Source: a virus. From it: DNA of 38,379 bases. The notes under the pieces are model-generated. The model was not told the DNA's origin and ran no database searches. It was given only the letters and a program-made list of their open reading frames with translations. The DNA lies in IMG/VR virus record IMGVR_UViG_3300043399_000021, positions 1-38,379 of that record; one strand, written 5' to 3'. This document shows positions 8,501 through 18,031 of the stretch, piece by piece (the stretch's first letter is position 1; every line of letters begins with the position of its first letter). Made by a program: the position numbers and the translations under genes.

Positions 8501-9981
8501 GAGTCTAATAGCAGTGAGACGGCATAGCCAAGTGATGCATTCTTTACAAGAAGTTCTGGTGCAGAAATTGACTCAATGTGGAAGAATAGGTCTCTTAACT
8601 GAATCTCGGCTGATCTTTCTGCGTTTAGTGATTCTGGAAATGACTCAACATATAAAGTCTTAAGTGGAACGTAGTAGTCTGTTGTTCCGTCATTAAGTAC
8701 TTCCATAAACTTAAACTGAATATTCTTTTTGACAAGATTGTATAGAATGCTATCTGTGTTTAGATTACTTAGTGACTGGTCATAGTCAAAGATTGAGATA
8801 TCTCCTGTAGAGGCAAGAAGCTGTCCTACTGGCATACCGCTTACTCCAAGGTCAGATGCAATCTTGTTGATAGAAAAACTTTCTGTTCTGTCAGAGAAGT
8901 CAATGGCAAGTCGTGGTGAAATTTCGATTAGCTCAAGCATTGAGTTCTTTTTATTCATTGTGTCTACGACAAGTCGGACACCAGAAATGTACTGGAACTG
9001 TTCGTACTGGCTTCCAGAAACTTGTGTGGGAGAAACAAGAGTTGTAACATATGGAATTGTGTCTAGGTCACTGATTGATTCTTCATCAAATACATACCAG
9101 CCATATGTGCTGGCTCCAGTCTTTCCATAGGCAAGCTCAAGATAGCCATCTGCACCAATTGGATCATCCTCTTCGTCAAATGTAATAATGTCTGTCCAGG
9201 TTGTTCCGATTAACACCTGTACTTTCCAGTGAACTGGTGTTGTCTTGTTTGCATTCCCAATAAATGGATCTGGCAGACTAACTCCATTGTTGATGAATGG
9301 TCCAAGGTTATATGCATTATCTGCAATATTAGTCTGCATTTTTATGACAAGTCTATTTGCAGGAAGTGTCTTATTGTAGACTACAAATGGCGATACATCA
9401 TCAATGTAGTATCCAGAATCCGATTCGTGCAACTCTTCTCCAGAGATACCACGATAAACTGTGAGACCGTCTACGACCTCTGTTCTAAGCGAAGACCAGT
9501 ACTTAAACTTATCATTACGGTCTGCCATGTAGTATCTTGGGCGTGATGCAAGAAACTGATTTGTAAAGTGTGTGTAGTTATACTGTTGAGGAAGTTCTGT
9601 ATCTTCCTTGGAACTAAACTGAAAGTATCGAAGCTTGTTGATTCCAGAGCGTGGACGGAATCTTTGGAAACAGTCCTCAAGAGAGAATAGAAGTTTTTCT
9701 TTTTGCTTTGTAGATGTAACAATGTATGGGTCTCCAGTAGAATCAAATCCACCGTCAATGGCAACGTCAGAATCTGTAGCCCCTGTGTACAAGCTGCTTG
9801 CATCAGTAGCATCGTATGTTGTTGTGTACATTGTTGTGGCACTACTTGGACGGTAGCGGTAGTTACCAATATTGCTTAAGACTTCTGCAGAGTTTAGATT
9901 AAGTTCCCCTACAACAAAAGAACGAATGCCAAGTGTTTGGCTTTCTTCGATATGGGCTTTTAGATCTTCGCTATCAAACAC
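5554..9981 (-). CDS. Large baseplate hub / tail tip minor tail protein, 1475 aa
   Basis: This is the largest protein after the tape measure and the second gene downstream of it, the position normally taken by the tail-tip hub (Tal or gp27-like) in siphoviruses. The C-terminal 130 residues (SRLTYGRKEFTLNSPYIQS... then LQLGDIVNIHYKVNG) follow a hub-domain pattern in which a LGDIV-type strand precedes a terminal beta-strand. The middle contains long Asn/Tyr/Asp-rich beta stretches and a concanavalin-like segment (about residues 1030-1180) with LDEQAIPVVLWSGFAP. I saw no peptidase or lysozyme motif, so I do not call it a tail lysin. The GTG start has GAGG 8 bases upstream. It would connect the tail tube to the peripheral fibres and may carry carbohydrate-binding domains. 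Confidence 0.82.
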   Translation of the reverse strand: MFDSEDLKAHIEESQTLGIRSFVVGELNLNSAEVLSNIGNYRYRPSSATTMYTTTYDATDASSLYTGATDSDVAIDGGFDSTGDPYIVTSTKQKEKLLFSLEDCFQRFRPRSGINKLRYFQFSSKEDTELPQQYNYTHFTNQFLASRPRYYMADRNDKFKYWSSLRTEVVDGLTVYRGISGEELHESDSGYYIDDVSPFVVYNKTLPANRLVIKMQTNIADNAYNLGPFINNGVSLPDPFIGNANKTTPVHWKVQVLIGTTWTDIITFDEEDDPIGADGYLELAYGKTGASTYGWYVFDEESISDLDTIPYVTTLVSPTQVSGSQYEQFQYISGVRLVVDTMNKKNSMLELIEISPRLAIDFSDRTESFSINKIASDLGVSGMPVGQLLASTGDISIFDYDQSLSNLNTDSILYNLVKKNIQFKFMEVLNDGTTDYYVPLKTLYVESFPESLNAERSAEIQLRDLFFHIESISAPELLVKNASLGYAVSLLLDSIGFSNYVFERVQKRDEDGVALVDSNNRPIYEDDPIIPYFFVGPDKSVAEVLNDLAVSTQSAMFFDENNNLVVMSKDYMLPSSTDRATDITLYGSPKTGVDALENIMNVANKDNEVYNDGSIDYSSRYIQRSYGNIRQASLIDREKTWIYKPALLWEVAGSENTKSINEELNNQSNYSLAAIPLATSLSANIPSVNDDRELVDNVIDLGEGVYWMSRYNGYFYANKEVIKYDAVEYTVDGIGDVWISSVQEYQNFFSKVPFNGKIYPTGRIRIYSEPYYEKVSGNVVLKKGAVAKHGRGQFGTSIVEHNASANSDWIGSGAIVGGIDMQSKYMLNRTLEVPTTISPADQYLAGYDYDNIASTTTRNSVIKNFLSDTLYSETDVNQMYTPQSGTMQSSALVMHGPVFETTPKPIDFISYVAKEMDNKYTHFGTRMRIVGKQDNSDSRIQTPVGTTTYYNISPSTPDQNTSVGGASGGLGVLVNEVTNCGYYFEIAALTDNNVTNLAGNTDVANVFFYKIGFNVDSDYEADFSDLTSVDQETVNVLYNELTRTFYPSTNGRFEIDGTEETIPKNARILINDGDHPGYYKLTNVGKADPSGIPWTLTLDEQAIPVVLWSGFAPILVDDGLFTGQHRLTGEDSPTVFDLAVEYQDIREGREFVLYLNNQIVARVVDQEPEPIYNNVALFTRGSSKCMFEKIYALAPNYADNLADTATENVISYNENGSQEGFRRYAMSQAVQSAYLAGISSFDPPKYDMYFDEFGTIMREAAYFNVKYDKAYPALFSKLSPTFNKMQGYVVSGYMPSAYRAEFLVFNVTDTALNLDETSGNYLRIQGITFTQQSDHKLTVDEYFSKKSDFSDPEISNGIVTTDPDLARKNYQDIKNSRLTYGRKEFTLNSPYIQSQDAANELMGWMIEKIMKPRKSAGLEIFANPMLQLGDIVNIHYKVNGKDEVAPETSRFVVYQIEYSRSVDGPSMTIYLSEVI

Positions 9982-9984
9982 TGA

Positions 9985-10698
9985 CTATACCTCTTCCAAT
10001 GTAAACGAGATGTCCCACATATCGTGATTTGTTCCACCACGCTTATTGATAGAATATCCGAAGTCTGCGAACATGACCTCCACCACTTGAGTATAGTTGC
10101 CAAGACGAGTATACTTCGATGCTCCAGAGAAATCGTTGTACTTGTCATATGATAGTAGCACATAGAATGATCCAGGATGATTTTCATACCAGTCTAAAAG
10201 CTCTACTCCACCAGCACCACCGTCTGTTGTGTACTGCTGGTCTTCTGTGTAACGTGAACCAGAAAGTTTAATTGGACTAACATTCTTGTCGTCATTTGTA
10301 AACGATGTTGTTAGTGTAGTTGGCTTACCAAGAGCGTAGGCATCATCATCAGTGACTGACTCAAACTCTGGGCTTTTTGAGAATGAGCGTGATGGGAGCA
10401 TTGACCAGGACAGGCTTAGGGAGAGCTTATCTGCAATATGGTACGACCTCATTTTTCCATTTGTCATTCTTCTTCTATTCTCAATTCTTTCTTTTGAGAC
10501 ATCAATAGGTGCTCTGTTGTCGTCGGAAAGAATAAGAAAGCTGTCTGATGTACCGTTTGACAAAATCTCTGTGCCTGAAGGAATATAGATTCCAGCATCC
10601 TCTTTATATGTGTATCCGTCGGCAAGTATTACTGCCTGTGGTCTAGCACGAGACGATGGCTTTCTAGATGCTAGGTATAGCTCTTCTGCTAGTGTCAT
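9985..10698 (-). CDS. Distal tail (Dit-like) minor tail protein, 237 aa
   Basis: The first gene after the tape measure is normally the distal tail protein that caps the tube and seats the hub. This 237-residue product fits by position and size. It is soluble, with no enzyme motif, and ends with a strand-rich segment (QVVEVMFADFGYSINKRGG, then MWDISFTLEEV) typical of the last strands of a Dit N-domain-like fold. Residues 90-110 (LSLSLSWSMLPSRSF) form another core strand pair. The start overlaps the tape measure stop by the TAATG pattern, with GGGGGA about 11 bases upstream. The gap to the hub gene is 3 bases. Assignment rests mainly on gene order. Confidence 0.72.
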   Translation of the reverse strand: MTLAEELYLASRKPSSRARPQAVILADGYTYKEDAGIYIPSGTEILSNGTSDSFLILSDDNRAPIDVSKERIENRRRMTNGKMRSYHIADKLSLSLSWSMLPSRSFSKSPEFESVTDDDAYALGKPTTLTTSFTNDDKNVSPIKLSGSRYTEDQQYTTDGGAGGVELLDWYENHPGSFYVLLSYDKYNDFSGASKYTRLGNYTQVVEVMFADFGYSINKRGGTNHDMWDISFTLEEV

Positions 10699-13600
10699 TA
10701 GAACTTATTCCCCCTGAGTCTTTGTGAGTCAACCTGCTTGATCTGTCGGATAACAGTCTGTGCAATCTTGTTGGGATCTGCCTCAGAACTTACGTTGACG
10801 CTTACATTATAATTATACACGCCTCCAGAGGCTGTTGCTTGACCATTATTGATTGCCTTAAGGTTTTCTACACCAAACTTGTCTACCGCAAATTTACGGA
10901 CTACAAATTCTCCTGGAGAAAGCATAGCAGGAACTGTATCTGTTCCTAGTGATGGGAATCCTCCACTAGCAAGATACTTTGCAACCATACCGCCAGCCGC
11001 TAAGAATCTAACTCCACCACCGCCGCCGCCTGTGGTACTGCCGCCGCCACCACCTGTTCTTGGCTTTAGGACCCATTTATCATTTACAGTGTCCCATGCC
11101 CAATACATTGTTGCTGATGGTCTTGTGCTTGGTACAGGAACTGTCTTTTTGTACCAGCTATTTGATGCTGCGTTATAAGCCCACTTTTTCCCAACGCCAG
11201 CGTCTGAAGTTGGTTTTGCAGCCTTTACAAATCCACCACCGCCGCCACTAGATGATGTTGATGCCCCACCTCCACCAGTGCTGGCTGGTGGTTCTGCAAC
11301 AGCTACCTGTTTATAGTCTGTAATTTCTTTATAAGCATCAAGTGCGTTCTTTGCAAGAATTTCTTCTGCTGGTTTAATTTTAGTTAGCTCAATATCTGCA
11401 ATTTGAGCCTGAAGTTCAGCAATCTTATTCTGAATCTCTTCACGGTTCATCATTTGACCATTGACAGTTACCTGGAAATTTTTAATCTCTGATTCACGCT
11501 GACGGTCAAGAGCATCACGCTGTGCCTTAATTGCATTTTGTGAAGAAAGTTCTCTGGTCTGCTGCATTGCACGAGCAGCTGCAGCGATATCACCACGAGA
11601 TAGGGCATCTGCTAGTGATAGCTGTTGCTGTTGCTGTCTTGCAATCTCAGCGTTTGATTGCTCAATCTTGTCAAGAGCCTTGATGCGTTCGTCATAAGCC
11701 TTGTTGATCTGATCTTCTTCTAGCTGAATAACGTTTAAGCCAGCTTGGAATTCATTAATCTGTGCGTTAAGTAGTCCAATGTCAAGGTTGGCGGCATCGA
11801 TAATGTTCTGTGCTTCGCTAGTAACCTTTCTACCTGCCTGTTGTGCAGCCATCCATGCATTAACTGCCTTTGTAACTGAATCTGCTGTTGCACCGTTTGC
11901 AGTAATACCAGCAACAAGGTCTTTATCCTGAATCATTGCGTATGCATTAGCAGCATCTACACCAGCATTTGTAAGTTTCTCAAATGCCTTTACTTGATCA
12001 TTTGATGCAGCAGCGGCTGCTCTTTGGTTTTCCACAAACGTTCCAAGTGAAATTTTTCCAAGAGCAATCTCAAGTTTCTTTCCAAATGATGTTAGCTCAC
12101 CGTTCTTAAAGATTTTCTTTAGCTCTTCGTTACTTGCCTGAAGTGCAAGAGTAATTAGTTCTGAGCTTGCACCAGCGTTGCGTAGCTGGTTTGATAGACC
12201 ATTAACTTCTGCTTTACCAGTGTTAGCAAAATTCTTAATTGCCTTAATAGCCTTTTCGAATGTATCAACAGCTTTCTGGCTACCCTTATTAAATTCACGA
12301 ATCTTGGATACAACATCTGTGAGGTATGAGGATTCGTCTTTTCCTCCTCCACCGCCACCAGTTGGAGGTGCTGGTGTGTTGGCTGGTGGGTTTGGATTGA
12401 TTGATGGAGTGGTTGCAACAGCTTGCTGTGCTTTAACATTTGCAAACTCTTCGAATGTAAAGGTCTTTCCTGCTGCTTCTCTTTGTTTAGCCCATGACCT
12501 GTACGCAGCACTGTTTTCATCAAATGTTCTATATACTGTATCGACAAATGTTGTGTAGACTACCTGCTGCTCTGGAGGAAGTCCATTAAAGTAATCTTGG
12601 TTTGCCTTTACGACATCATAAACATTGTTGTCATATAGGGTCTGAATAACTGAAAGTTCTACTGGACCTTCTTTAGAAGCATCAACCATTTCATTATAGT
12701 TATCAAGAACTTCTTGTCCCTCTCCAGGATCAATATTCATAACAACGTCAAGACCTAGAACCTCCCCTGTCTTCTGAATAAGTTCATACATCTCAAGAAG
12801 TCTATCGGCTTCAGCATCTGATCTACCTTCGAATGATGCAATAAACGTTTCTTGTTTTTCGGGATCGGCAAACATATTTGCAATTTGGAATATTCTATCT
12901 GCATTAGCTCCACCAAACTGAGTAATAAGGTTTACAACTTTTGTTACACCCTCTGCAGTATCGCCCATAATTCCAAGAATATTACTTAATGTTTGTGGAT
13001 CAACATCTTTTGATGCGAGAGCAAGTTTAAGCGTATACTCTTGTTCATCTGTTCCAGCAGAATTAATGATTTGTTGTCTTGTGCCTTCTGCAGCCATCTG
13101 CATAAGTGCGTCGCCCTCATATGCTGATGTAATTGCTTTATCAATTGATTGATTTGCAGCGTCACGAGCAAATAAGTCTCCATTTGTTTTTGCATATGTA
13201 TCTGTAAGAGTCTGGTATGTTTGTGCTCCTGCAGCAAGAATTTGCTGTCTACCCTTCTGATATTCAGATGTTAGTCTTTCTGCCTCTGCGGTATCTCCAG
13301 CAGCCTCAGCAATGGCAATTCTTTGTTCGTACTCAAGTTGTAGAGAATCAAGTAGTTCCTGATTTTGCTGAAGTGCCATAACTCCATTTGCAGTAATAGC
13401 ACCATAAGCTGTTCCCAATTCCTTGCTGTAGTCCATAATCATGGACACGCCTTCGACGATTCCGTACAGTCCTCCAGCTATTCCTACAACAGTAGTTCCA
13501 ACACCTGGAAGGACGGACCCAGCAGCCGCACCGACTCCTGCTTTTGTAGCAATATTTATTCCAATCTTGGTAAGAAGAGAAGTTGCAGCCTTCTCAACTA

Positions 13601-16600
13601 CTTGACCTGCTACCTTTGTTCCTGCCTTAAGACCAATTGCCGTCATAGCAGAGCCAGCGGCAGCCATTCCTGCTCCACCAAAAGCTCCTACTGGAGAAAC
13701 ATTGTTTGATCCAGCAATATTTTCTAGTTTTTGATTGCTTTCATTAATAAGATTTACTCTTACACCAATTGGGTCTTTGAGTAGGTCTTCTCCATTTGGA
13801 CCAACAAGACTTATAAGTTTAGCGTTTGCATTGATTGCAAATGAGTAATCATTTATTTCTGCTCCAACTGCATCGATGATGCTTGCAGCTTGTTCAGCAG
13901 TGAGAGCTTTAGTTGCAATTGCAGTAGCCATTTGATTAACAAGGTTTGACATTGCTGTTGTGCTACCATTAGCCAGAATATTCTTCTGAATACTTTCAGC
14001 AAATCCAGTACCCTGCTCAGACTGAAGGAATGTCTGTCCAAATGTTGACTGACCTTCCTGAATACCAAATCTTGTAAGGGCATTATCTCGTCGTTTGTCC
14101 ATAATCTGACCAGCAGTTGCTGTTCCAGCAAACTCAGCTAGTGATCCAATGGCTTTTGTTCCAGAACCAGTTGCTTCGGCAAGCTCCATTGCAGAATCTC
14201 TTGCTGCATCAAATGTACCCTTGAGTGCCATAGCACCCATAACTACTGCTGCAAGACCAGCAACAACAAGTCCAGCGGTACCAGGAATCATTGATAGGGC
14301 TGTTCCAACTGCCATAACTGGACCAGCTAGTGATCCAATAGTTTCTCCTATTGGTCCTGGCATCATTGAGCCAGCCATCATTCCAGCCATACCGCCCATC
14401 ATAGCCATACCGCCGATACGACCACTAACTCTATTCATTGCAGCAACACGCTGTTGTCTTCTAGTTTTTCTTTCTTCAGCGGCTGCTGCTGGATCTGGAG
14501 CAGCAACAACTGGTGGCATAGCAGCTCTAGTTGCTCTTGCTTCACGAGCCTTTGCATTTCGGGCATCCATCTTATTGACTTTATCAATTGCAGCCTCACC
14601 CTCTGCATTCTTAATTTGTTTTCCATTGACTGTGTAGTAGACTCTTCCATTCTTGTCTACATTTGCAACAACATCTCTTGGATTAATTTTTCTAGCAGCA
14701 ACAGTTGGTGCCTTCTTTGGCTTTTTTGCAGCAGGTTTCTTTGGTGCTGATTTCTTTTCTTCACTACTAATACCTAGAGATGCGGCTCTTGCTTCTGCGG
14801 CTTTTAGCTGTCTGTCCATTTCAGCATTTGCTCTTGGGTCTTGTGATGGATCGTATGCAAGTGTTCCAGCAGCAATGTCGTCATAATACCTTCCACCCCT
14901 TCTAGTTCTAATTCCAAGAACTGCAGAAGTTCCAGCAGCTTGTCTAACAAGACCTGCACTCTTTGTTGGATTTGCGGCAACGTACTGTGACTGAGGAACA
15001 AAGTCAGTGACTGCTTTTAGCATCTGAGCACTCTTCTTTGTTACTGGGTGGATACCTTTTCGTAAATTGTCTAACTCTACTTTTGCTTCATCCATAGAGA
15101 TACCCAGCTTTTTGGCAACACCTGCAAGCTTAGTATTCTGGAATTCATCAAAGATTGGGTTCTTTCCAGTAGCATCTGAAATTTGTGAAAGGTTATTTAG
15201 TGTATTATTTACACCCTGTAGGTCTGGAACTAGGTTTTTAGCAAACCAGTTTTTCATATCAAAAATCTTGCCCATCAATGGGACTTTGCGTGTATCTGAG
15301 ACTACGTGAGATGCAGCAATAGATGATTCAGTTGCTCTTCCACCTGCAGCATTTTGCCAAGCCTGTTGCTCTTCTGCCATTGTGTTCCAAGACATTTTTC
15401 TTGTTTGGCGACGAATCACTTCTGGTGCCTGGCGTAGTTTATAGTTATTCTTAATTTTTTCTAACAATTCTGATGGAGAAAGACCTTCATAGAATCCAGG
15501 AATGCTATCAGAAATCATTGCCTGAATTAATGGAGCATATTTCTGTGACATCTTTGCAGGAATTACAGACTCTCCTGGTGAAAGCATTGCAGGAACAACG
15601 TCACCCTTTCCCTTTGGTCCTGGAACTGATACAACACCCTTAGCATATTTCTTTGGAGCAGCCTTCTTACCAGCAGCTACCCCAGCTGCAGCAGCAGGTC
15701 CACCAAATGAACGCTGAGCAGCAGCAGCAGTTTGATACGCCTTAGTAAGTGCTGCTAGAGCAGATGCTTCAGATGTGAATGCTTGTGCTAGATTACTGTG
15801 CGACTGTGCAAGAGATGCGGCAGCAGCCTGTGCTTCGATTTGTTGCTGTGTCATGTATTCGATTTGGTTTCCAAGTGTTGCAGCTTCTGCACCAGTGTTT
15901 GTAAAACGACCACGAATAAATTGGAAGAACTTGATTAGGTTAGCAGCTGCGTTACCAATAAGACCAATGACCATTAGGATGATTGGACCAAGACCTGCTA
16001 TTGCTGCAGTTGCAATAACAGCAAAGCTCTTGGCTCCATCGCTCATGTTGTTAAACTGGTCTAGTAGTCTTCCACCAAACTCAATGATTGGTGTGACTGC
16101 CTTGAGGAACTGCTCACCGATTGGAGCTAGTTTAGCTTGGAACTGTTCGAATGCCTTCTGGAACTGGAAGGTAGTTGAGCTTTCGATCTTCTTAAGCTCT
16201 CGGTCAGATAGAACTGCAAGCTCTTCTGTAGATGCTCCAGCAAGTGCTAGAACACGCTGTGCCTGAGATCCTTGCTTTGTGACGTTTTGGAATAGAGTTG
16301 ATAGACGAGCAAACTGGAACTTACCGAATAGTTGCTCAATAGCCTGTGCTCTGTTTAGGGGGTCAAGTTCGTTTAGTGCTTCTGCGAATCCTACTACGAT
16401 TCCCTTTACATCACCCTTATTGGCTTCTACAATTCCCTTGAGGTTAATTCCAAATCCCTGCAAAAATTCTGATGCTTTTGCTGTTGGGTTAATAATAGAT
16501 GCAAGACCTGACTTGAGGGCGTTAGCACCTTCTGCTGCGTTAATGCCACCTTCCTTCATTGCTGTAAGGAAGAATGCAAGGTCTTCTACGCTACCACCAA

Positions 16601-17651
16601 GTTGCTGAATAACAGGACCAGCTTTTGGAATGGCTTCGGTTAAGTCTTCGATAGATGTTACCGATTGGTTTTCGACTGCGTTAAGGAAGTTAATCTTATT
16701 ACCAAGATCTTCTGCAGCGATACCAAATGCGTTGGTAACAGACATTGTTGTTTCTAGAGCCTGTGCTTGCTCTACGTTACCAAGAACTGCTAGACGGCTT
16801 GCTTCCGATACTTGTGCAAGAAGGTCTGCACCAGTCTTACCAGCAGCAGCGGCTTCTGCAGCAAGGTCTAGGGTATCTGTAACTGCAACACCATACTTTG
16901 TAAACTCATTTGCAAGTACCTTCAGGGCATCTGTCATCTTTTGTGTATCAGCGACTGATGTTGTGAAGTCACCGTAAACACGCTGAATCTTGATAACTGA
17001 TTTCTCAATTTCCATGAATGACTTAGCCGCAACACTACCAAGCATTCCCAGTGGAATAGTGAAACCAACCATGAGCTGACGACCAGCCCACTGGGTATTC
17101 TTACCCCAGTTAAGTAGATTAGTTGATCCTTGGTCAATAAGCTTGTTTAGAATCTGCTGTTTCTGTGCAGCGATGGCAGTCTTTGTTGCCATATTGTCAA
17201 GGTCAAGGAGTAGCGGTCTGATCTTGATTGCTTGCATTGCACCATTGGCATCACGACCCATGCGTAGGTACTGTGTCTGAAGATCCTTGACTCGCTCACG
17301 AGCTACCTTAGCAACTGTGTCAAACTCAGAGCGGAAGAACTTTCCGAATGTCTTTGTCGCTCCCATTGAGTATCGGAACGTCTGAGCCATTGTCAGCTTG
17401 TTCTTCTCAAGAGCTGTTGTAAAAGCTTCTGTTGTCGAAGCAACTGTTGTCATAGATGCATTAAATGCACCTGTCTTGTTTACCGCATTTACGAGGTTCT
17501 GCTGCATGGCTGCAGCTTGCTGGTTGGCGGCGGCACCGCCCTTTGCCATGGCAGAATGAAAGGCTGATATCTCCGCCTGTAAAGCTTTAATACTAGCGAT
17601 AGCACCGCTTGTATCAATATTTACATTAATATTTGAGTTGACATCAGCCAT
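10698..17651 (-). CDS. Tape measure protein, 2317 aa
   Basis: This protein sets tail length and is ejected ahead of the DNA. Residues about 200-500 carry the TP901-type PhageMin tail core (SFMEIEKSVIKIQRVYGDF, LAAEAAAAGKTGADLLAQ, AIEQLFGKF). Hydrophobic segments follow at about 543-570 (IATAAIAGLGPIILMVIGL), 1075-1145 (Gly/Met-rich) and 1320-1407 (Gly/Ala-rich), suitable for membrane insertion. Long Ala/Gln helices lie between. The VPAMLSPGE motif occurs twice, near residues 685 and 2240, and several poly-Gly linkers occur near the end. At about 1.5 angstrom per residue it predicts a tail near 350 nm. The ATG follows GGGGTG by 7 bases. No peptidase or transglycosylase motif was seen. Confidence 0.96.
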   Translation of the reverse strand: MADVNSNINVNIDTSGAIASIKALQAEISAFHSAMAKGGAAANQQAAAMQQNLVNAVNKTGAFNASMTTVASTTEAFTTALEKNKLTMAQTFRYSMGATKTFGKFFRSEFDTVAKVARERVKDLQTQYLRMGRDANGAMQAIKIRPLLLDLDNMATKTAIAAQKQQILNKLIDQGSTNLLNWGKNTQWAGRQLMVGFTIPLGMLGSVAAKSFMEIEKSVIKIQRVYGDFTTSVADTQKMTDALKVLANEFTKYGVAVTDTLDLAAEAAAAGKTGADLLAQVSEASRLAVLGNVEQAQALETTMSVTNAFGIAAEDLGNKINFLNAVENQSVTSIEDLTEAIPKAGPVIQQLGGSVEDLAFFLTAMKEGGINAAEGANALKSGLASIINPTAKASEFLQGFGINLKGIVEANKGDVKGIVVGFAEALNELDPLNRAQAIEQLFGKFQFARLSTLFQNVTKQGSQAQRVLALAGASTEELAVLSDRELKKIESSTTFQFQKAFEQFQAKLAPIGEQFLKAVTPIIEFGGRLLDQFNNMSDGAKSFAVIATAAIAGLGPIILMVIGLIGNAAANLIKFFQFIRGRFTNTGAEAATLGNQIEYMTQQQIEAQAAAASLAQSHSNLAQAFTSEASALAALTKAYQTAAAAQRSFGGPAAAAGVAAGKKAAPKKYAKGVVSVPGPKGKGDVVPAMLSPGESVIPAKMSQKYAPLIQAMISDSIPGFYEGLSPSELLEKIKNNYKLRQAPEVIRRQTRKMSWNTMAEEQQAWQNAAGGRATESSIAASHVVSDTRKVPLMGKIFDMKNWFAKNLVPDLQGVNNTLNNLSQISDATGKNPIFDEFQNTKLAGVAKKLGISMDEAKVELDNLRKGIHPVTKKSAQMLKAVTDFVPQSQYVAANPTKSAGLVRQAAGTSAVLGIRTRRGGRYYDDIAAGTLAYDPSQDPRANAEMDRQLKAAEARAASLGISSEEKKSAPKKPAAKKPKKAPTVAARKINPRDVVANVDKNGRVYYTVNGKQIKNAEGEAAIDKVNKMDARNAKAREARATRAAMPPVVAAPDPAAAAEERKTRRQQRVAAMNRVSGRIGGMAMMGGMAGMMAGSMMPGPIGETIGSLAGPVMAVGTALSMIPGTAGLVVAGLAAVVMGAMALKGTFDAARDSAMELAEATGSGTKAIGSLAEFAGTATAGQIMDKRRDNALTRFGIQEGQSTFGQTFLQSEQGTGFAESIQKNILANGSTTAMSNLVNQMATAIATKALTAEQAASIIDAVGAEINDYSFAINANAKLISLVGPNGEDLLKDPIGVRVNLINESNQKLENIAGSNNVSPVGAFGGAGMAAAGSAMTAIGLKAGTKVAGQVVEKAATSLLTKIGINIATKAGVGAAAGSVLPGVGTTVVGIAGGLYGIVEGVSMIMDYSKELGTAYGAITANGVMALQQNQELLDSLQLEYEQRIAIAEAAGDTAEAERLTSEYQKGRQQILAAGAQTYQTLTDTYAKTNGDLFARDAANQSIDKAITSAYEGDALMQMAAEGTRQQIINSAGTDEQEYTLKLALASKDVDPQTLSNILGIMGDTAEGVTKVVNLITQFGGANADRIFQIANMFADPEKQETFIASFEGRSDAEADRLLEMYELIQKTGEVLGLDVVMNIDPGEGQEVLDNYNEMVDASKEGPVELSVIQTLYDNNVYDVVKANQDYFNGLPPEQQVVYTTFVDTVYRTFDENSAAYRSWAKQREAAGKTFTFEEFANVKAQQAVATTPSINPNPPANTPAPPTGGGGGGKDESSYLTDVVSKIREFNKGSQKAVDTFEKAIKAIKNFANTGKAEVNGLSNQLRNAGASSELITLALQASNEELKKIFKNGELTSFGKKLEIALGKISLGTFVENQRAAAAASNDQVKAFEKLTNAGVDAANAYAMIQDKDLVAGITANGATADSVTKAVNAWMAAQQAGRKVTSEAQNIIDAANLDIGLLNAQINEFQAGLNVIQLEEDQINKAYDERIKALDKIEQSNAEIARQQQQQLSLADALSRGDIAAAARAMQQTRELSSQNAIKAQRDALDRQRESEIKNFQVTVNGQMMNREEIQNKIAELQAQIADIELTKIKPAEEILAKNALDAYKEITDYKQVAVAEPPASTGGGGASTSSSGGGGGFVKAAKPTSDAGVGKKWAYNAASNSWYKKTVPVPSTRPSATMYWAWDTVNDKWVLKPRTGGGGGSTTGGGGGGVRFLAAGGMVAKYLASGGFPSLGTDTVPAMLSPGEFVVRKFAVDKFGVENLKAINNGQATASGGVYNYNVSVNVSSEADPNKIAQTVIRQIKQVDSQRLRGNKF

Positions 17652-17672
17652 TCATTTGCACCCCTATTTTAT

Positions 17673-17987
17673 TTATGCTCCAATGCCAATGGGGTTTCCC
17701 ATTGTAATACCTGAAGCTGCCTCTACAACCTTGTAAACGGTTGGAAGGTCAATGTTGTCTTCTAGAGCCTTGAGGTCTTCTGCGAGCTCAGGCTTGTACT
17801 GACGCATTGCAATCTGGACACACTGCATGAGTACATCCATTGACTTTGCGTTGTCGTCTGCTACTGTGGCGACCTCTTCGAACTTCTTCATGAAGTCACG
17901 GAGTAAAGAGATCTTGAGAGGGCGAACTGCGATTGTACTTCCATCTAGAAGTGTTAGTTCTGTTGCCTCATTAACTGTTGTTGCCAT
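17673..17987 (-). CDS. Tail assembly chaperone, short form (G-like)
   Basis: The 104-residue product is a paralogue of the N-terminal half of the neighbouring 241-residue gene. Both have LLDG near residue 15, PLKI with a downstream LR-x-FM, a Cys-x3-AM-x-QY-x-P stretch and the identical string DLPTVYK near residue 85. Tail assembly chaperones coat the tape measure protein while the tube polymerises around it, and are normally made as a short form and a frameshifted long form. Here the short form is its own gene, with an extended -10 (TGGTATACT) and a strong Shine-Dalgarno (AAGGAGGA) in the 44-base gap upstream. It ends 21 bases before the tape measure start. Identification is by this paralogy and by position. 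Confidence 0.85.
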   Translation of the reverse strand: MATTVNEATELTLLDGSTIAVRPLKISLLRDFMKKFEEVATVADDNAKSMDVLMQCVQIAMRQYKPELAEDLKALEDNIDLPTVYKVVEAASGITMGNPIGIGA

Positions 17988-18015
17988 TTAGTTCCTCCTT
18001 GTTTGGCTTATTAAA

Positions 18016-18024
18016 AGTATACCA
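18016..18024 (-). promoter_or_regulatory. Extended -10 promoter TGGTATACT before short tail chaperone
   Basis: The minus strand reads AATATGGTATACTT, a 14-base string repeated exactly at 27129-27142. It lies 29 bases before the ATG at 17987, leaving a short leader that includes AAGGAGGA. No -35 match is visible. Confidence 0.55.
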
Positions 18025-18031
18025 TATTGAG

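Noticed and set aside
5554-9981. Tail-associated lysin in the 1475-aa hub protein
   Set aside because: I found no NlpC/P60, M23, lysozyme or transglycosylase motif in it or in the tape measure.
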